NCBI GenBank assembly: GCA_947359465.1
Contig: OX375878.1
Location: 77,668,416 to 77,732,415 of the forward strand
Length of the DNA: 64,000 bases
Direction: 5' to 3'
Source of the DNA: Metellina segmentata
Lineage: Eukaryota; Arthropoda; Arachnida; Araneae; Tetragnathidae
Positions 35,160 to 47,284 of the stretch are shown here, in pieces. The position numbers and the translations under genes were made by a program. The stretch's first letter is position 1; the number at the start of each line of letters is the position of its first letter. The notes under the pieces were generated by a model. The model made no database searches. It was not told the DNA's origin and saw only the letters and a list, made by a program, of their open reading frames with translations.

Positions 35160-38010
35160 CTTACACTACATTAGAGTATTGTTTTAACGTATGTTAACAT
35201 ATTTGTCTACATACTCTTCGTTGGGATTTTTTTAGTTTGTCCCTCTAAGATTATTTATTGCACCACAACGTCTAATTTGACAGTAGATTTTGTGGCAAAC
35301 ATTAAAATGTGAAGAAATTATTGCATACTACATTTTTGAACTATTTATATTTTAATTTGGATTCCATCGGATTTAAATCATTGAATGCCAAGAAATTTGA
35401 TTTTTAGTTACAGAAATAATGCGATTGATGCCGGAGAGTCCCCAAAGGAAACTTCAACACTAAATTTACCGACTATTTGAATAAAATCTATTTTTTGAGG
35501 AATGAGATATCCGAATTTTTGGGGTTTGCCACTTACCATGAAGGATTTTCCCAATTACCATTCGAATTGAACTTATTGTATGTATTATTGTATGAACTTA
35601 TTGTACTATGTTCGAACGTGCCGCTTGAAGAGTTCAGATATTGTATAGAATCTTAACAATTTCAGTACCTTTTCACTACAAATTTTGTGTTTTAAAATTA
35701 AATTACTTTAATAATAATTTTTTCTTTCAACATTTGCCGATAAAATGTATCGATTACTGTTAATATTGTACAGGACAGTTTTTAACTGTAACTTTTACGT
35801 ACCATCGTACATGCATTACTACACCTTAGAACTGCAATTCTCCCTGGATAACTTCTACACACTTTTAGAATTCTTGAGCAATACAATAATTTCTAGGCTT
35901 CTTTAAAACAATATATGTGGCTTTTAAACCTTTATTTGGGTTTTAGCATTACCCGTAAATTTCATAGCATTCATAGGAATAATTTCAGTAACACTGAAAG
36001 TTCAATTGCCATCGGAATATTATCTCATCTCTAACAATTAATATATGGCATCCCTGGTGAATATTGCCACAACTCAAAAGGTGTGTTCTTTCAGGAGAAA
36101 ACGTTGAATACAAGACTATTATTTGTCCTAGTTTTGCCAATTTACTGAACACAAGAAAGAGCATCAAAAATCACTTTAAAAGATAAAAATTGACTTTTTG
36201 AGTTACGATTCTCTTGAGTTATGAGTATTTGTCAGTTCAGGAAAGGGTTCAAATAACTTTCAGCAACTAATATTAACTACAAATATCTGCTTTGTAGTTA
36301 GCAATTTTAGATGCCAAACTTATCACTAAGTTATGCATGAAGAACGATATAATCTATTTTTATGTATAGACAAGAATACGAACTTGTGTGTCAATAACTC
36401 AGGTTTGACCCATTTAACAATTCTGATTTATAAAAACAATTACAACTGCAATAATTCAATAATTTATTTTTGATTAGTAAACTAAACTGCACATAGTTTT
36501 GTTCAAAACATAGAAGAATTAAATTATGATTTTATTTGTGGAATCATTTTTTAATTTAGGATTTGACATGAATTTTCATTTATTCTAAGTTCGAAGGATT
36601 TGAAAATAATCTTTATTATCTATTGTACCTTTTCATAAAAAGGAATTTAAATTTGTTCTTAACGCATGTATTTCAGAAGAATGATTTTACTTCATTAGTG
36701 AGTTTAAGTGGGATTTTATATGCAACGTTTATGCATTCTCTAGAGGATTACCGGATACTAAATTAAACTGCATAAGAGAGGTGAGTCGAAAAATGTGTTA
36801 TGAAAGGAATGTCACATTCTAACACGTTAATAAATGGAGTAGATTGAATGAAACAATTTCCTCAGTGAGCCACGCTACGCACAATAAAGCACAATATCTT
36901 ATCTCAGGAAGGCGCTAATTGTAAAGGATACGCAAATTGCAGCTTAAATTTAAAATGCAGAATAATGTACTGGTGGGCTTATGCGCATCAAGAGATTTAG
37001 CGTTTAGAAGTTAATGTGTCCTCTTTGAATGAGAATATTAGATAGAATAGTCAAGCTAGTGTTGGCTTGTTAGTAATACTGCATAGCATATTTCTCACTG
37101 TCTCTTTCCGTCATACCATAAATTAAATTTTGAAGTAATTTTGTATGACAATGCATAAGACAAAATGGGAAAAGGAAAACACTTTTATCTTTGAATAAAT
37201 ATTTGAACTGCATAATACAATTTCCTGACGAGGCTTTCGGAATATGTTTAGTTACATAGTTTTAAATATTGTAACACAAAGCGTTAATAGTATATGGACA
37301 AGTCTTAAAATGTTTTAACAATTTAATCATAATGACGATTCGCGTTAAAATTTATTTCTTGGAATGAGTTTTTAGGTAAATTTTAATATTAACCAACTAA
37401 TGTGGTTACTATTTCAAATGATTTTAAAAATATTTTTCTATCGAACATCATTCATTATTTTATAAGAATATTTTTTTTTGTGATTGCTGCCTGGAGCTCT
37501 CCGTGTATACGAAGTTGAGTGTATCGTTCTTACAAAGTGAGACTTTATAATCTTTTACAAACTAAAGCAAAACTATTTATTCGTATGGATTTTGCACTCA
37601 ATAAAAACCCTACTCCACTTTTGATTGGATCTTTACTTTTGGATTTTTATACCTTTCATCTACATCTTCAAAGGCATAAGATTGATTCACACTTGCACAT
37701 TTTGCGCTTTAAATCTGAAGTTCAGTTTCAAATATCTTATACTGTATTCAAGAATTTTTCCTAATAATCAATTCATCGATGAAGAAATTCAGCCAGCAGT
37801 GAGCGTTCACAGAAATTGGTATTAGTGAAAGCATCAGGGAAAATATCCCGTATGACAAATACTGGAAATGCACCACTATCTAAGCATCTGACACTCATAG
37901 TTTGTATAATCATATGATAAAATCATCTAAAAACTACTTTTTATTATTGAATAGCGGTATAGCTTGAAAACTAGCATTTTATTTTGCTTTTCACTATGCA
38001 ATTTTGAACC
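35160..38010. other. AT-rich intergenic stretch, nothing recognised
   Basis: No gene, terminal repeat or array was recognised. Short frames such as 35,985-36,167 and 37,519-37,825 have no domain. Confidence 0.5.
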
Positions 38011-38014
38011 ACAC

Positions 38015-38213
38015 TAAGATATGACGAGGCTACACCTGAGCTGGTACCCCACTCTCCAAACTTCCACACCACACCAAAGTGAGGAGAAATTTGAGGTCAG
38101 AACAGACTTAACGTGCACCATTCCCCGTAAACACGACGGTCCAACTGAGTTCTGATCTCGCAACCCAACGGTTGGTAATCCGTTGTCTTCCAACTGGGCG
38201 ACCAAACCCTCTG
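38015..38213 (-). mobile_element. tRNA-headed SINE, tail missing
   Basis: On the minus strand the head reads GGTTTGGTCGCCCAGTTGGA with a box B-like GGGTTGCGAGATC. The body holds GGTGCACGTTAAGTCTG and GGAGAGTGGGGTACCAGCTC, shared with the copies at 27.4 and 63.8 kb. The conserved tail is absent. It directly abuts a MITE at 38,220. Confidence 0.85.
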
Positions 38214-38219
38214 ATGCAA

Positions 38220-38474
38220 ATTCTGTCCTCAGATGGCAAAATGTTACTATAAGTCACTTTTTTAATTTTTCGGGACAGCAATTTTAACGTTCAAGATTCA
38301 ACATGTGGTTCTGTGGTTTTCGATTTATTACAATTTTCCCACCTTTTTTTTCTCATAAACTGAAAGAAAAGGACTTACGACATTTTGCCACCTTCTAAAT
38401 ATTAACAAAAAAGGGGACTTAGTCAATTTTTTGGGAAAAGTGACTCATAACATTTTGCCATCTGAGCACAGAAT
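38220..38474. mobile_element. MITE with 27-bp terminal inverted repeats
   Basis: ATTCTGTCCTCAGATGGCAA (then AATGTTA) at 38,220 is matched in inverted form by TAACATTTTGCCATCTGAGC (then ACAGAAT) ending at 38,474. The inner parts also pair (AAGTCACTTTT against AAAAGTGACT). The interior of about 170 bp has no open frame. The target duplication is unclear. Confidence 0.85.
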
Positions 38475-38479
38475 TAATG

Positions 38480-39035
38480 TTGCCAATTTGGCATCAACCA
38501 AATCCTATTGGTTTCACCGCATTGTGAATTCGAACTAGAGATTTAACATTTCCGATACACAAAGAGATCTTGGAGGAAATCGGACACTTGTAAGATTAGA
38601 AATCGCATCTAAACTCTCATTCAACCGCTCTCAGAATTAGTATTCAATCCACACGGCATTTCTCAACCTGTCCATAAGAAACTTCAGAGATACGAATTAG
38701 TAGGTATTATTTTGGTACATCTGACTGTACGAACTGCTAGCTGGTATTCTGGGTATGAAACCTACAATCCTTGCATTGTAAATGTGAGGATCGAATTCGT
38801 TCCAAGAGATCATTCTCTTTTAATATACACTCGAACTATTTAACTACTACGTCGTGTTTTTCATAAACATAAGAGTGGAATTATTATTGTGGTTGGTCTG
38901 ACTGCTGTTTAAACTGTTAACTTGCGTCCAGTGCATGTGACTTGCTTTTCATTGTCATGACATCTCTGCTCATTGTAATGACATCTAAGCTCATTGCCAT
39001 GAATTTAGAGGATCGAAACAAGCGACGAAACGAAT
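38480..39035. other. Array flank, no gene
   Basis: The part at about 38,870-38,950 (GTCTGACTGCTGTTTAAACT...) is similar to 40,115-40,185 on the far side of the satellite. The array may therefore be the expanded core of an older, larger repeat. Confidence 0.4.
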
Positions 39036-39037
39036 AT

Positions 39038-40083
39038 TATTTTGGTTCACATACTCTAAACACTACTTAGCCGTTTGTATATCTAACAGACGAACCAAAA
39101 TACTATTCTCAACCAAGCGTATCACTGCGCTGCTCTTCAAATTAACTAAACCACTCAGTCACTGCGATGTTACCCATTAACGAGCGTTTTTTGGTTCACA
39201 TGCTTTAAACACAACTTAGCCGTTTGTAAAGCTAACAGACGAACCAAAATAATATTTACCAACAAAGCGTATCACTGCGCTGCTCTTCAAATTAACTAAA
39301 CCACTCAGTCACTGCGATGGTACCCGTTAACGGGCGTTTTTTGGTTCACATGCTTTAAACACAACTTAGCCGTTTGTAAAGCTAACAGACGAACCAAAAT
39401 AATATTCCCAACCAAGCGTATCACTGCGCTGCTCTTCAAATTAACCAAACCACTCAGTCACTGCGATGTCACCCGTTAACGAGCGTTTTTTGGTTCACAT
39501 GCTTTAAACACAACTTAGCCGTTTGTAAAGCTAACATACGAACCAAAATAATATTCCCAACCAAGCGTATCACTGCGCTGCTCTTCAAATTAACCAAACC
39601 ACTCAGTCACTGCGATGTTACCCGTTAACGAGCGTTTTTTGGTTCACATGCTTTAAACACGACTTAGCCGTTTGTAAAGCTAACAGACGAACCAAAATAA
39701 TATTCCCAACCAAGCGTATCACTGCGCTGCTCTTCAAATTAACTAAACCACTCAGTCACTGCGATGGTACCCGTTAACGAGCGTTTTTTGGTTCACATGC
39801 TTTAAACACAACTTAGCCGTTTGTAAAGCTAACAGACGAACCAAAATAGTATTCCCAACCAAGCATATCACTGCACTGCTCTTCAAATTAACCAAACCAC
39901 TCAGTCACTGCGATGTTACCCGTTAACGAGCGTTTTTTTGGTTCACATGCTTTAAACACAACTTAGCCGTTTGTAAAGCTAACAGACGAACCAAAATAAT
40001 ATTCCCAACAAAGCGTATCACTGCGCTGCTCTTCAAATTAACTAAACCACTCAGTCACTGCGATGGTACCCGTTAACGAGCGT
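39038..40083. repeat. 149-bp satellite, 7 units, hairpin-forming
   Basis: GGTTCACA marks the units at 39,044, 39,193, 39,343, 39,492, 39,641, 39,790 and 39,940 (149-150-bp spacing). Each unit carries an inverted pair TTTTGGTTC / GAACCAAAATA about 50 bp apart. In the first unit this extends to TATTTTGGTTC. A palindrome CGTTAACG lies at the unit junction. Internal units are nearly identical and the first is most diverged, as expected of unequal exchange. Confidence 0.97.
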
Positions 40084-40089
40084 CCCTTT

Positions 40090-41445
40090 CTATGAAGTTT
40101 CTAAAACGTGAGAATAGAAATATTATGCTGTTTCGTCAGACTGTCATATAAACTGCTAATTGGCACTCAGAGCATATGTTATGCGAGCACAATCTTAAAC
40201 ACGCCACTGTAAATGAGTTGTTAGCGAAAGAGCTTTTTCCTTATTGATCAGTGAAAATGCTTTCAGAGACGGCTGCAGAAAAGAAAGACGGTTTCTTCTG
40301 TTTTCATGAAGTCCCTATTGCGCTTACAGCCTGCAACTCGGTACATTTCAAATTTTAAGAGAAAAATGACGCACTGAAAGAGTCATATCAACGTAACAAA
40401 ATAATAAAACTCCTCTCCCGTGCTCAGTTCGCACTCTTTTTCGATGGAAATCTTTTTTCCATTAACATGAATATTACTTGAAGAGGAGTGTTTTGCCACA
40501 CTTCATTAGCGCTGCAGATCTCGGGAGCAAAACGAGTTTGTTTCCATGGAAACGATACACAGAGTAAAGCAATTTAGCGAACTGTAACTGAAACTGTTAT
40601 TTCAAGAAAACATTTAACTGGAAGCCATTTCTGCGCTGCAGCACGTTCAAGCCGAGAATTTTTCACGTTCTGACGTTGATTGGATAATGGACGAAAATAG
40701 GGAAATGGGCAGGATTTAAATCGTGCGCTGAGAAGAGTGATGGAACGCGAGTAACTGAATTTTTCAGCGTTCATGATTTCTTTACTCAATTTGTAGAAGC
40801 AAGTTTCTTTACTTTAGTTTATGTTCTTTCCAAATGTTTGTTTACTTTTTGTGTTGTTGGAAACAATGTAATCAATCATTTGCTTTGGAGTGCAGAGAAC
40901 TAGGTATGCGATAGGGCCAATGAGATTATTCGATGTTAGGGAATGCGCGGTGTAAAAATTGCTGTTTGAATGTCTCTATTACAAAGTCTTTTAAAAGTTC
41001 TATTTAAACGAATCCTGTATATACTATAATAAAGATCTCTAATTCAAGCGCTTGTTACAAAAAATACTTTAAATAAAAAATGTACAGAACTTAAACAATT
41101 AGTTATGTAAATCAGTGAAAGCTAGTTATTTACTGACAGAACACAGCATTGGGGAAATTGAATTACCAGCAAAACTAATTTTTCAACATACAAGAAAGTC
41201 TGTTAATAAATGATAACTTGTCTCCCGAGAAATATAATTTTTTTGTAAAAGCGATGATTAATTAATATAAAGGGTAATTTATTACAAAAGCTAATTTTTT
41301 GTCCTTGCCTCTAAATTATTATCACGTTATAAGACTTAACTATGCCTAACTCTTGAACATATGATCATCAATTGTGCCATGAATAGTTATAAAAACCAAT
41401 ATAAAAATACCAAACAAAAAGACACAGCGAAGTCTGAAATGTCTT
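40090..41445. other. Intergenic stretch, no gene recognised
   Basis: GC content is moderate to about 40,760 and AT-rich after that. The minus frame at 40,574-40,789 has no recognisable domain. Confidence 0.45.
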
Positions 41446-41449
41446 AATC

Positions 41450-42200
41450 TACTCCCCAAAGAGCAAAGCTTTCTAATCAAAGGCTGCTACCCTGCAATCT
41501 TCAGGGTCTTTTAAAGTCACAGTCTACTCCCCTCACCCTTTTCGGCTAGACGGAAACAGCAAGATGAATTATTATTTACCTTAGAACAGAGATTTTTTCC
41601 CTCCTGATTTCTACCTTGCAGGTCGACTAAATCTGGGTAAAAATGTTTTTATAAACCACCTTCTTTCTTCTCCAACCCCATACATCATGTCCTTGTTTAT
41701 ACGATCAATGCCTACAATACCAACGGGAAGAACAAAGAGGGGGAGACCACGATGGCTGGTATCCAATGGGGAGATGCTGGGCAACTCTTCCTCCCGTAGC
41801 CCTTAACCGTAGAATGCTATTTTTATTTCGCATATACGGCGGACAGATTGGATTTTTCGGAGCCTTAAATTTCATCGATTATCTTTAAAGTCCTTCTCAC
41901 GGTATTCATTTTTTTTGTTTCTCCTTTTCTAGAGGGTGGGAAGAAGGGGGAGCTCTATTCACTTTAAGGTTTTTGTTCTTTCTTTTTATTCGTGGGAAGG
42001 AAAGATGGGGGATTGCTCTCTTACCACAGTTTTTACTTTTTCCGGAAAAGTTTTCGAGGGAGATGGGGGAAAAAAAGCGACTGTCATGTCTGTTATACCA
42101 AGAAAAAGTTTTCCCTTGACCTTCTTTCTGGAGAAAACAGACTCGTGCGGCAGATGTTTGTGGGGAGATGAATTTAGGAAGAGCTTTAGTAAATATGAAT
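41450..42200. other. GC/CpG-richer island
   Basis: A purine/pyrimidine-asymmetric, CpG-bearing block. Overlapping frames at 41,906-42,391 (minus) and 41,936-42,208 (plus) oppose each other and show no domain. Regulatory DNA or an untranslated exon is possible but unproven. Confidence 0.3.
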
Positions 42201-42274
42201 TTTACTAATATCTTTACTCTGAGATCTAATATATTGCAAAAAGAACCAATTTCTTGATATAAAACGCCACCTTG

Positions 42275-42279
<5 letters not shown>

Positions 42280-42337
<58 letters not shown>
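42280..42337. repeat. (AT)n microsatellite
   Basis: Pure AT dinucleotide directly left of a Tc1-like element. A second AT tract lies at its right edge, suggesting insertion into a TA-rich target. Confidence 0.97.
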
Positions 42338-42338
<1 letters not shown>

Positions 42339-43697
42339 CATGCAAATAATATGAAATTTACAACATGCATTAGAGAAGGTGAGATATGCAAATGATTAGA
42401 ATTTCAGCGCAGACGCACATCACACGCGCCTGTGGCGCCACTTCAAAGCGCTATTTAAGGCTTGGAGATTTCGACGATTTCAAGTACTGCAATTGTGTTT
42501 TTCTTGTGGTATTTTCAAAAAACGATTAATTATGCCTCGTAGAAAACAGCGATCATCTTTTGATCAAGTATCCGAGTTCGACAGAGGAAGGATAGTGGCC
42601 TACCGAGATTGTGGATTATCTTTCAGGCAAATCGGTAGTCGTGTTGGACGAAACCAAACAACTGTAATGCGGATATGTGATCGTTGGATGAAGAATTGGA
42701 TGCATTCACCTCAGTGCACCACTTCACGTGATGACAGGCATATTGTGCGTATGGCAGTGACGGATCGCTCAGCCACATCACGAACCATAGCACAGTACAT
42801 TCAGTCTGTAACGCATCATCCAGTGTCTGCGCTTACCATTCGACGCCGTTTACAGCAGAGTGGTCTGTCCGCAAGACGTCCATTGCTTTGTCTACACTTG
42901 AAGCAGAACCACTGACGTCTCCGCCGCCAATGGTGCGATGAAAGAAGGATGTGGACGGCAGAATGGAATGAAATTGTCTTTACTGACGAGTCACGCTTCT
43001 GTCTGCAACACCACGATGGTCGGATTTGAGTCTGGAGACACCGTAGAGAGAGGATGCTGAACAGCTGCGTTATGCACCGCCACACTGGTCCTGCACCGGG
43101 TATTATGGTATTGGGCGGTATTGGATATCACTCTCGCACTCCTCTAGTACGCATTGCCGGTACTTTAAACAGCCAGCGCTACATCTCCGAAGTGTTGGAG
43201 TCAGTTGTCCTTCCTTACCTTCAGGGCTTGCCCACAGCCATATTTCAACAGGATAATGCACGACCACACGTGACACGCCTTGTCCAAGGGTTCTTCGTCA
43301 ATCGCCAGATTGAATTGCTTCCCTGGCCAGCTCTCTCTCTCTCAGTATCTTTCGCCGATAGAAAACATGTGGTCCATGGTTGCTCAACGATTGATCCAGA
43401 TTACATCCTCAGCTGCCACACCAGATCAACTTTGGCAACGTGTGGAAGCTGCTTGGTCTGCTGTACCCCAAGAACACATCCAAAGTCTCTTTGAATCAAT
43501 GCTGAGGCGTGTGGCAGCGGTGATCTCCAACAATGGCGGCTACTCTGGCTACTGATTTTGGCAGGAACCACACTTCACAGAAGTCTATAAATTTAATCAT
43601 TTGATACTTGGTCAACATGTTATCTACAAAATAAACTTTGTTGTGATATCTCTTGTCTTTCTTGGTGTTGCAATTTGGGTGGCCAGCAGTGTGCGTG
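42338..43697 (+). mobile_element. Tc1-like element in an (AT)n target
   Basis: The right end (CTTGGTGTTGCAATTTGGGT then GGCCAGCAGTG) looks like a Tc1 terminus and runs into (GT)n(AT)n. The left edge (AAATTTACAACATGC...GAGATAT) is only weakly similar to its inverse, so the left terminal repeat is diverged or lost. The element carries one nearly complete transposase. Confidence 0.75.
42532..43555 (+). pseudogene. Tc1-family transposase, nearly intact
   Basis: The start MPRRKQRSSFDQVSEFDRGR opens a helix-turn-helix region (FRQIGSRVGRNQTTVMRICD). Further blocks are HPVSALTIRRRLQQSGLSAR, VFTDESRFCL (first aspartate), FQQDNARPHVTRLV (second aspartate), LSPIENMWSMVAQR (glutamate, 34 residues on as in DD34E) and the end ISNNGGYSGY. 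Three lesions kill it. TGA at 42,913 and TGA at 43,027 each replace an expected arginine codon. A CTCTCTCTCT run at about 43,331 has gained 4 bp, shifting the frame just before the catalytic glutamate. Some residues between the two DNA-binding helices also appear deleted. The length otherwise fits a ~340-residue enzyme. Confidence 0.95.
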
Positions 43698-43699
43698 TG

Positions 43700-43722
43700 T
43701 ATATATATATATATATATATAT
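43700..43722. repeat. (GT)n(AT)n microsatellite
   Basis: A short GT run followed by alternating AT at the right edge of the Tc1-like element. Confidence 0.9.
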
Positions 43723-43889
43723 TCAAATGCGCAAACTAATGAAAGAACAAAATGAAAAGCAGGCGTATTCAACCAGAAAACAAAATTTAAAACTAACCAT
43801 GCAAGCGTGCTGAAAGCTGCAGACATAGGTTGGTAAGTAATATAACTTCTGAAACAAGAGGAAATTCAAAAAAATGAAAACCAAAAGGA

Positions 43890-43985
43890 ATATTTGAAAT
43901 TTCAAGTGTTTGTGGATCAGGGGACTATTTTTATATCAGGTAGGACTCTGACCCATACAACACAATATGGTGTTTTCTACATACT
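43890..43985. repeat. Dispersed repeat shared with 49,610-49,710
   Basis: CTCTGACCCATACAACACAA then TATGGTGTTTTCTACATA at 43,948 corresponds to CCTGACCCAGACAACATAAA then ATGATGTTTTCTACATA at 49,662. Weaker similarity extends upstream (GTGGATCAGGGGACTATT against GTGGATTAGGGCGATTACT). The family is unknown. Confidence 0.65.
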
Positions 43986-44159
43986 ATATATGAGTCGCAA
44001 AACGCTAAGAAATTGCGCAACCGGTGACTAATTCTATTTCGTAATTTCCTCTGAGGTATTGGTGTCGGCGTTTTGTTGAACGAAGTGGGTAGCGGAATTT
44101 GATGCGATCTTCTGACTTGGTGTTGCCGGTCTCCCGACTGCATATATATATATATATAA

Positions 44160-44174
44160 TAACCTGGAATGCTG

Positions 44175-44218
<44 letters not shown>

Positions 44219-44233
44219 CAGCATTCCAGGTTA
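44160..44233. repeat. Perfect 74-bp palindrome with (AT)n core
   Basis: AACCTGGAATGCTGTTATAT at 44,161 is mirrored exactly by ATATAACAGCATTCCAGGTT ending at 44,232, with alternating AT between. One further T/A pair closes it on the outside. Such a palindrome can extrude as a cruciform. Confidence 0.97.
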
Positions 44234-44239
44234 CTTTTT

Positions 44240-45030
44240 GATCACATTAGAATACATGTATATATGCATTCTCGATTGATTTTAGTTATAGAGCTGTCCT
44301 CTAGCGCTAAAACTACACATAAAGGCACTTTAATGGTGTTCTTCAGTAGTCTGACTCCAGAAGGCAAAGTGAAATCTGGATTCAATTTTAAGTTTTACCT
44401 TGCTAGGTCCGGCAACGAACGAACTGCGCTAGAGAAATCTGGAAGATAGAAATCAGCATCAAAACTCACAAGAATGCTAAATAGGTTAAGACGTCAGATT
44501 ATTTAGAATCAGTTTCGATTTGTAACAAGTGTATGAGAACGAATTGAATTAGAAGTTCAGAAGTCATTGTAATGCCATGACACAAATACAAACCTTTTGT
44601 CTTTCATTTTTATTAGAAATAAGTACTATATCCTAAGATGTATACACGAAATGCTGATTTACACTTTCTACTTTTTTATATAATTTGAATGGATAAATTG
44701 CGCGTAACCACACTGACTTCAGTAGATATAAGCAATTGAAAATACACATTAGAAATGTTACATATAATCTAATCGCGGATCTACTAGTAGACTGAAATTC
44801 AAAATGGGATAGTGAGGAACTAGCACGTTTTTTGTTAACATTTTTATAAAATCGAAAATGAAAAAAATATTGGAAAGTTAAATTGTTAGATTCTCGTTCT
44901 AAAATTTTAGGAGATAAGTATTAGCATACTAATGAGAAAAAAGAGAATATATGTAGGTGATATAAATCAAACTGTTTGATAAAATCTTGAGAAATCTTAT
45001 TCAAAAAAATATTTGTCCCTTCATTCCCTT
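44240..45030. other. AT-rich stretch, nothing recognised
   Basis: The short plus frame at 44,264-44,449 has no recognised domain. Confidence 0.45.
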
Positions 45031-45305
45031 AGAGATGGAGTTTTGAAAACAAAGTCGGTCAGAGAAATGCTGGATTCATCCACATTTTCAGGAAAGGTGA
45101 ATGACTTCCCTTTGTCTTTGGTTCTCAGATAGGAAACTTCCAAATCACCATCGTCACAAATGTTTAAAATGTTTGCCAGGAAATGCTTCAAAGATTTTTC
45201 TTCAACAATTTCTCAACTACAAAGTCTCCTGCTTGTAAGTTCAGGGGCCTTTCATCAATTTGAATGTTTTGTTCCGTTTCCAACGTTCATTCTTCATCAA
45301 ATAAA
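45031..45305 (-). pseudogene. C-terminal fragment of a hypothetical transposon-type protein
   Basis: Read on the minus strand with one frameshift and a stop, the fragment gives SLFDEE, then ERPLNLQAGDFVVEKLLKKN. After the break come ANILNICDDGDLEVSYLRTK and DKGKSFTFPENVDESSISLT, ending DFVFKTPS. A 'GDFVxVK...ILxxxDxxxLEVxxLR...FxFPxxxDxSxxxxxDxV' beta-rich terminus of this form recurs in many uncharacterised arthropod and cnidarian proteins that behave like transposon products. I recognise the pattern but cannot name the family. The breaks show it is a relic. Confidence 0.6.
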
Positions 45306-45399
45306 GACTACGTAACTTAAAACAATGTAATTCGGTACTTAAAAGCCTTCATAATTTTTCCATACACAGCTAGTGAGAGGTGGACAAAGTAACCCCTAT

Positions 45400-45437
45400 T
45401 TTCTTATAGATCATAGGGTTTCTTATAGATCATAGGG
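45400..45437. repeat. 19-bp tandem duplication
   Basis: TTTCTTATAGATCATAGGG occurs twice in immediate succession. Confidence 0.95.
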
Positions 45438-45439
45438 CA

Positions 45440-47280
45440 CATTTCCCTTCAAAACAATGACACGAAAATTAAGGTATACAAATTCCACAATCACACATGT
45501 ATAAATGAACACGTACAAAATTGTTTATAAGACTAAAAATAAATTATGAAGCTTATTTAATATTTAAACAATAATACACATAGATAACAACTTTTAAGTT
45601 TGTTTAAGAAACTGTGCATGATACAGCATTTACAAAAAAAAATAATACATCCAAACAATAGGAAATATACATACATCTGAGCTTTAAATCCTCGTACTTC
45701 AGCTCCCATAAAATCAGGATTTTTTTCCACAAAAAGAAAACATTGATAGTGAATCGATTTTAGGCAAATTATCTGATTTCCCTTTCACAAATCCAGGCAT
45801 TGGAGCCATTGTAAACAAGATAGAAAAAAAAATTTAAATTAAGAGATAGTTAATATATAATTATAAAAGAAACGGAATAAACAACAAACACAAACAGCAA
45901 TACAAAAAAGCAAGAAAAAAAATTTAAAACTGATTGTTTAAAAATTAAAAGAGCAAGCAGTGTAAAATTTCAACGCCCTAGACAAACGTAAACATTACAT
46001 CATAAAGCACAATGACGTCAAACCAATCACGTAGCGTTTTGAGGTCACATGCTTTTGCGCACTTTTCTGTAATTTAAAACTTAAAATTTTAATTAATTAA
46101 GTCCATTTTAAATGTTTTAATAATAGTTTTCGAACATTTTGACGATCAATCTATATTTATAAAACACGTAAAAAAGCATTTTCCTCACTGGTGCAAGTTC
46201 CTCATTCTACTCACTTTAGTAAAGGAATGTACTATTTTAAATGCAGGAATTTTGAGAGCTGAGATAATGTCCCTCATGATTATTTAGCTCAGAATTAATA
46301 CCCTTCTTGGTCCCATTTAGTCATTGCAGTGCCATTAAATTATCGAATTCAATTATTATCCCATTGTAATGATGGTTCTAATAGAAAAATATTTATATAT
46401 ATCTTTTTGTAAAAATACGGTTAGATTATTGTTATACATCGGTATATTTAAATAAAATAAATATAATAGTATACACATATAAAACAGATTAAAATCTTCC
46501 AGAATTCATTGCTTTACAGATTTTTTAATGACCCTCTAAGAGAAAATCTTTTTTTATTTTCGAAAGTATCTTTCTGATTATCAAAATAGTATACATAAAT
46601 AATTTGAGCGTTAAAAGTTTTAAATAGATTAAATTCTCTCATTACGTGAAGAGCATTTAAATCTGTATGAAATTTTCTAATTATACTCTCTTGGAAACAA
46701 TAGCTATGAAGTCCCTTGAGGTTAAGAATAGGATTACTTCTAAAATGGAAGTGTAATATTTTTTAAACCGAACAACATAAATTCAAGCGTAAAAACTATG
46801 ATGTCTGTTTTAAGATATTGACTATGTAGTTTTAACATAAAACTAGCTTTTAAGACAGTTGGATAGTTTAAGCTCTGATTAAATAAAAAAAATTCAGCAA
46901 AAATCAACTTTGTTGGAAAGGGGAAAACCAACAGGGGGAGTTCATATGGTACAGCTTAATGTAAAGAGAAACATTAAGTTTTCTTTTTCTTGAATGATTT
47001 AATACCTCCATGAAAAATGTATACATTGAAAGTCATTTTTGCGCATGATTTTAACCCGCTGCATCCCCTTTGAAGTGCAATCCTCAAATTTGGTTTTAAA
47101 TTTGGGTTTTTATTTTCACATAGCCTTTGTTTTAAAATTCCATGTTTATTTAAAAATAAATGTAAATCCACTTAAAGAAGTATTGAATCTAAAGTAATGC
47201 TAGCGTGTGTCAGTAGAAATACGTTACACTAAATAACAGAGGCCGACGTAAAAAATACTAACCGGCAAAAACAAAAAAGG
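45440..47280. other. AT-rich stretch, nothing recognised
   Basis: No coding domain, terminal repeat or array was recognised. Confidence 0.5.
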
Positions 47281-47284
47281 TTAT

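Noticed and set aside
44160..44233. microRNA precursor
   Set aside because: Perfect symmetry and an (AT)n core are unlike miRNA hairpins. A recombination-type palindrome is more likely.
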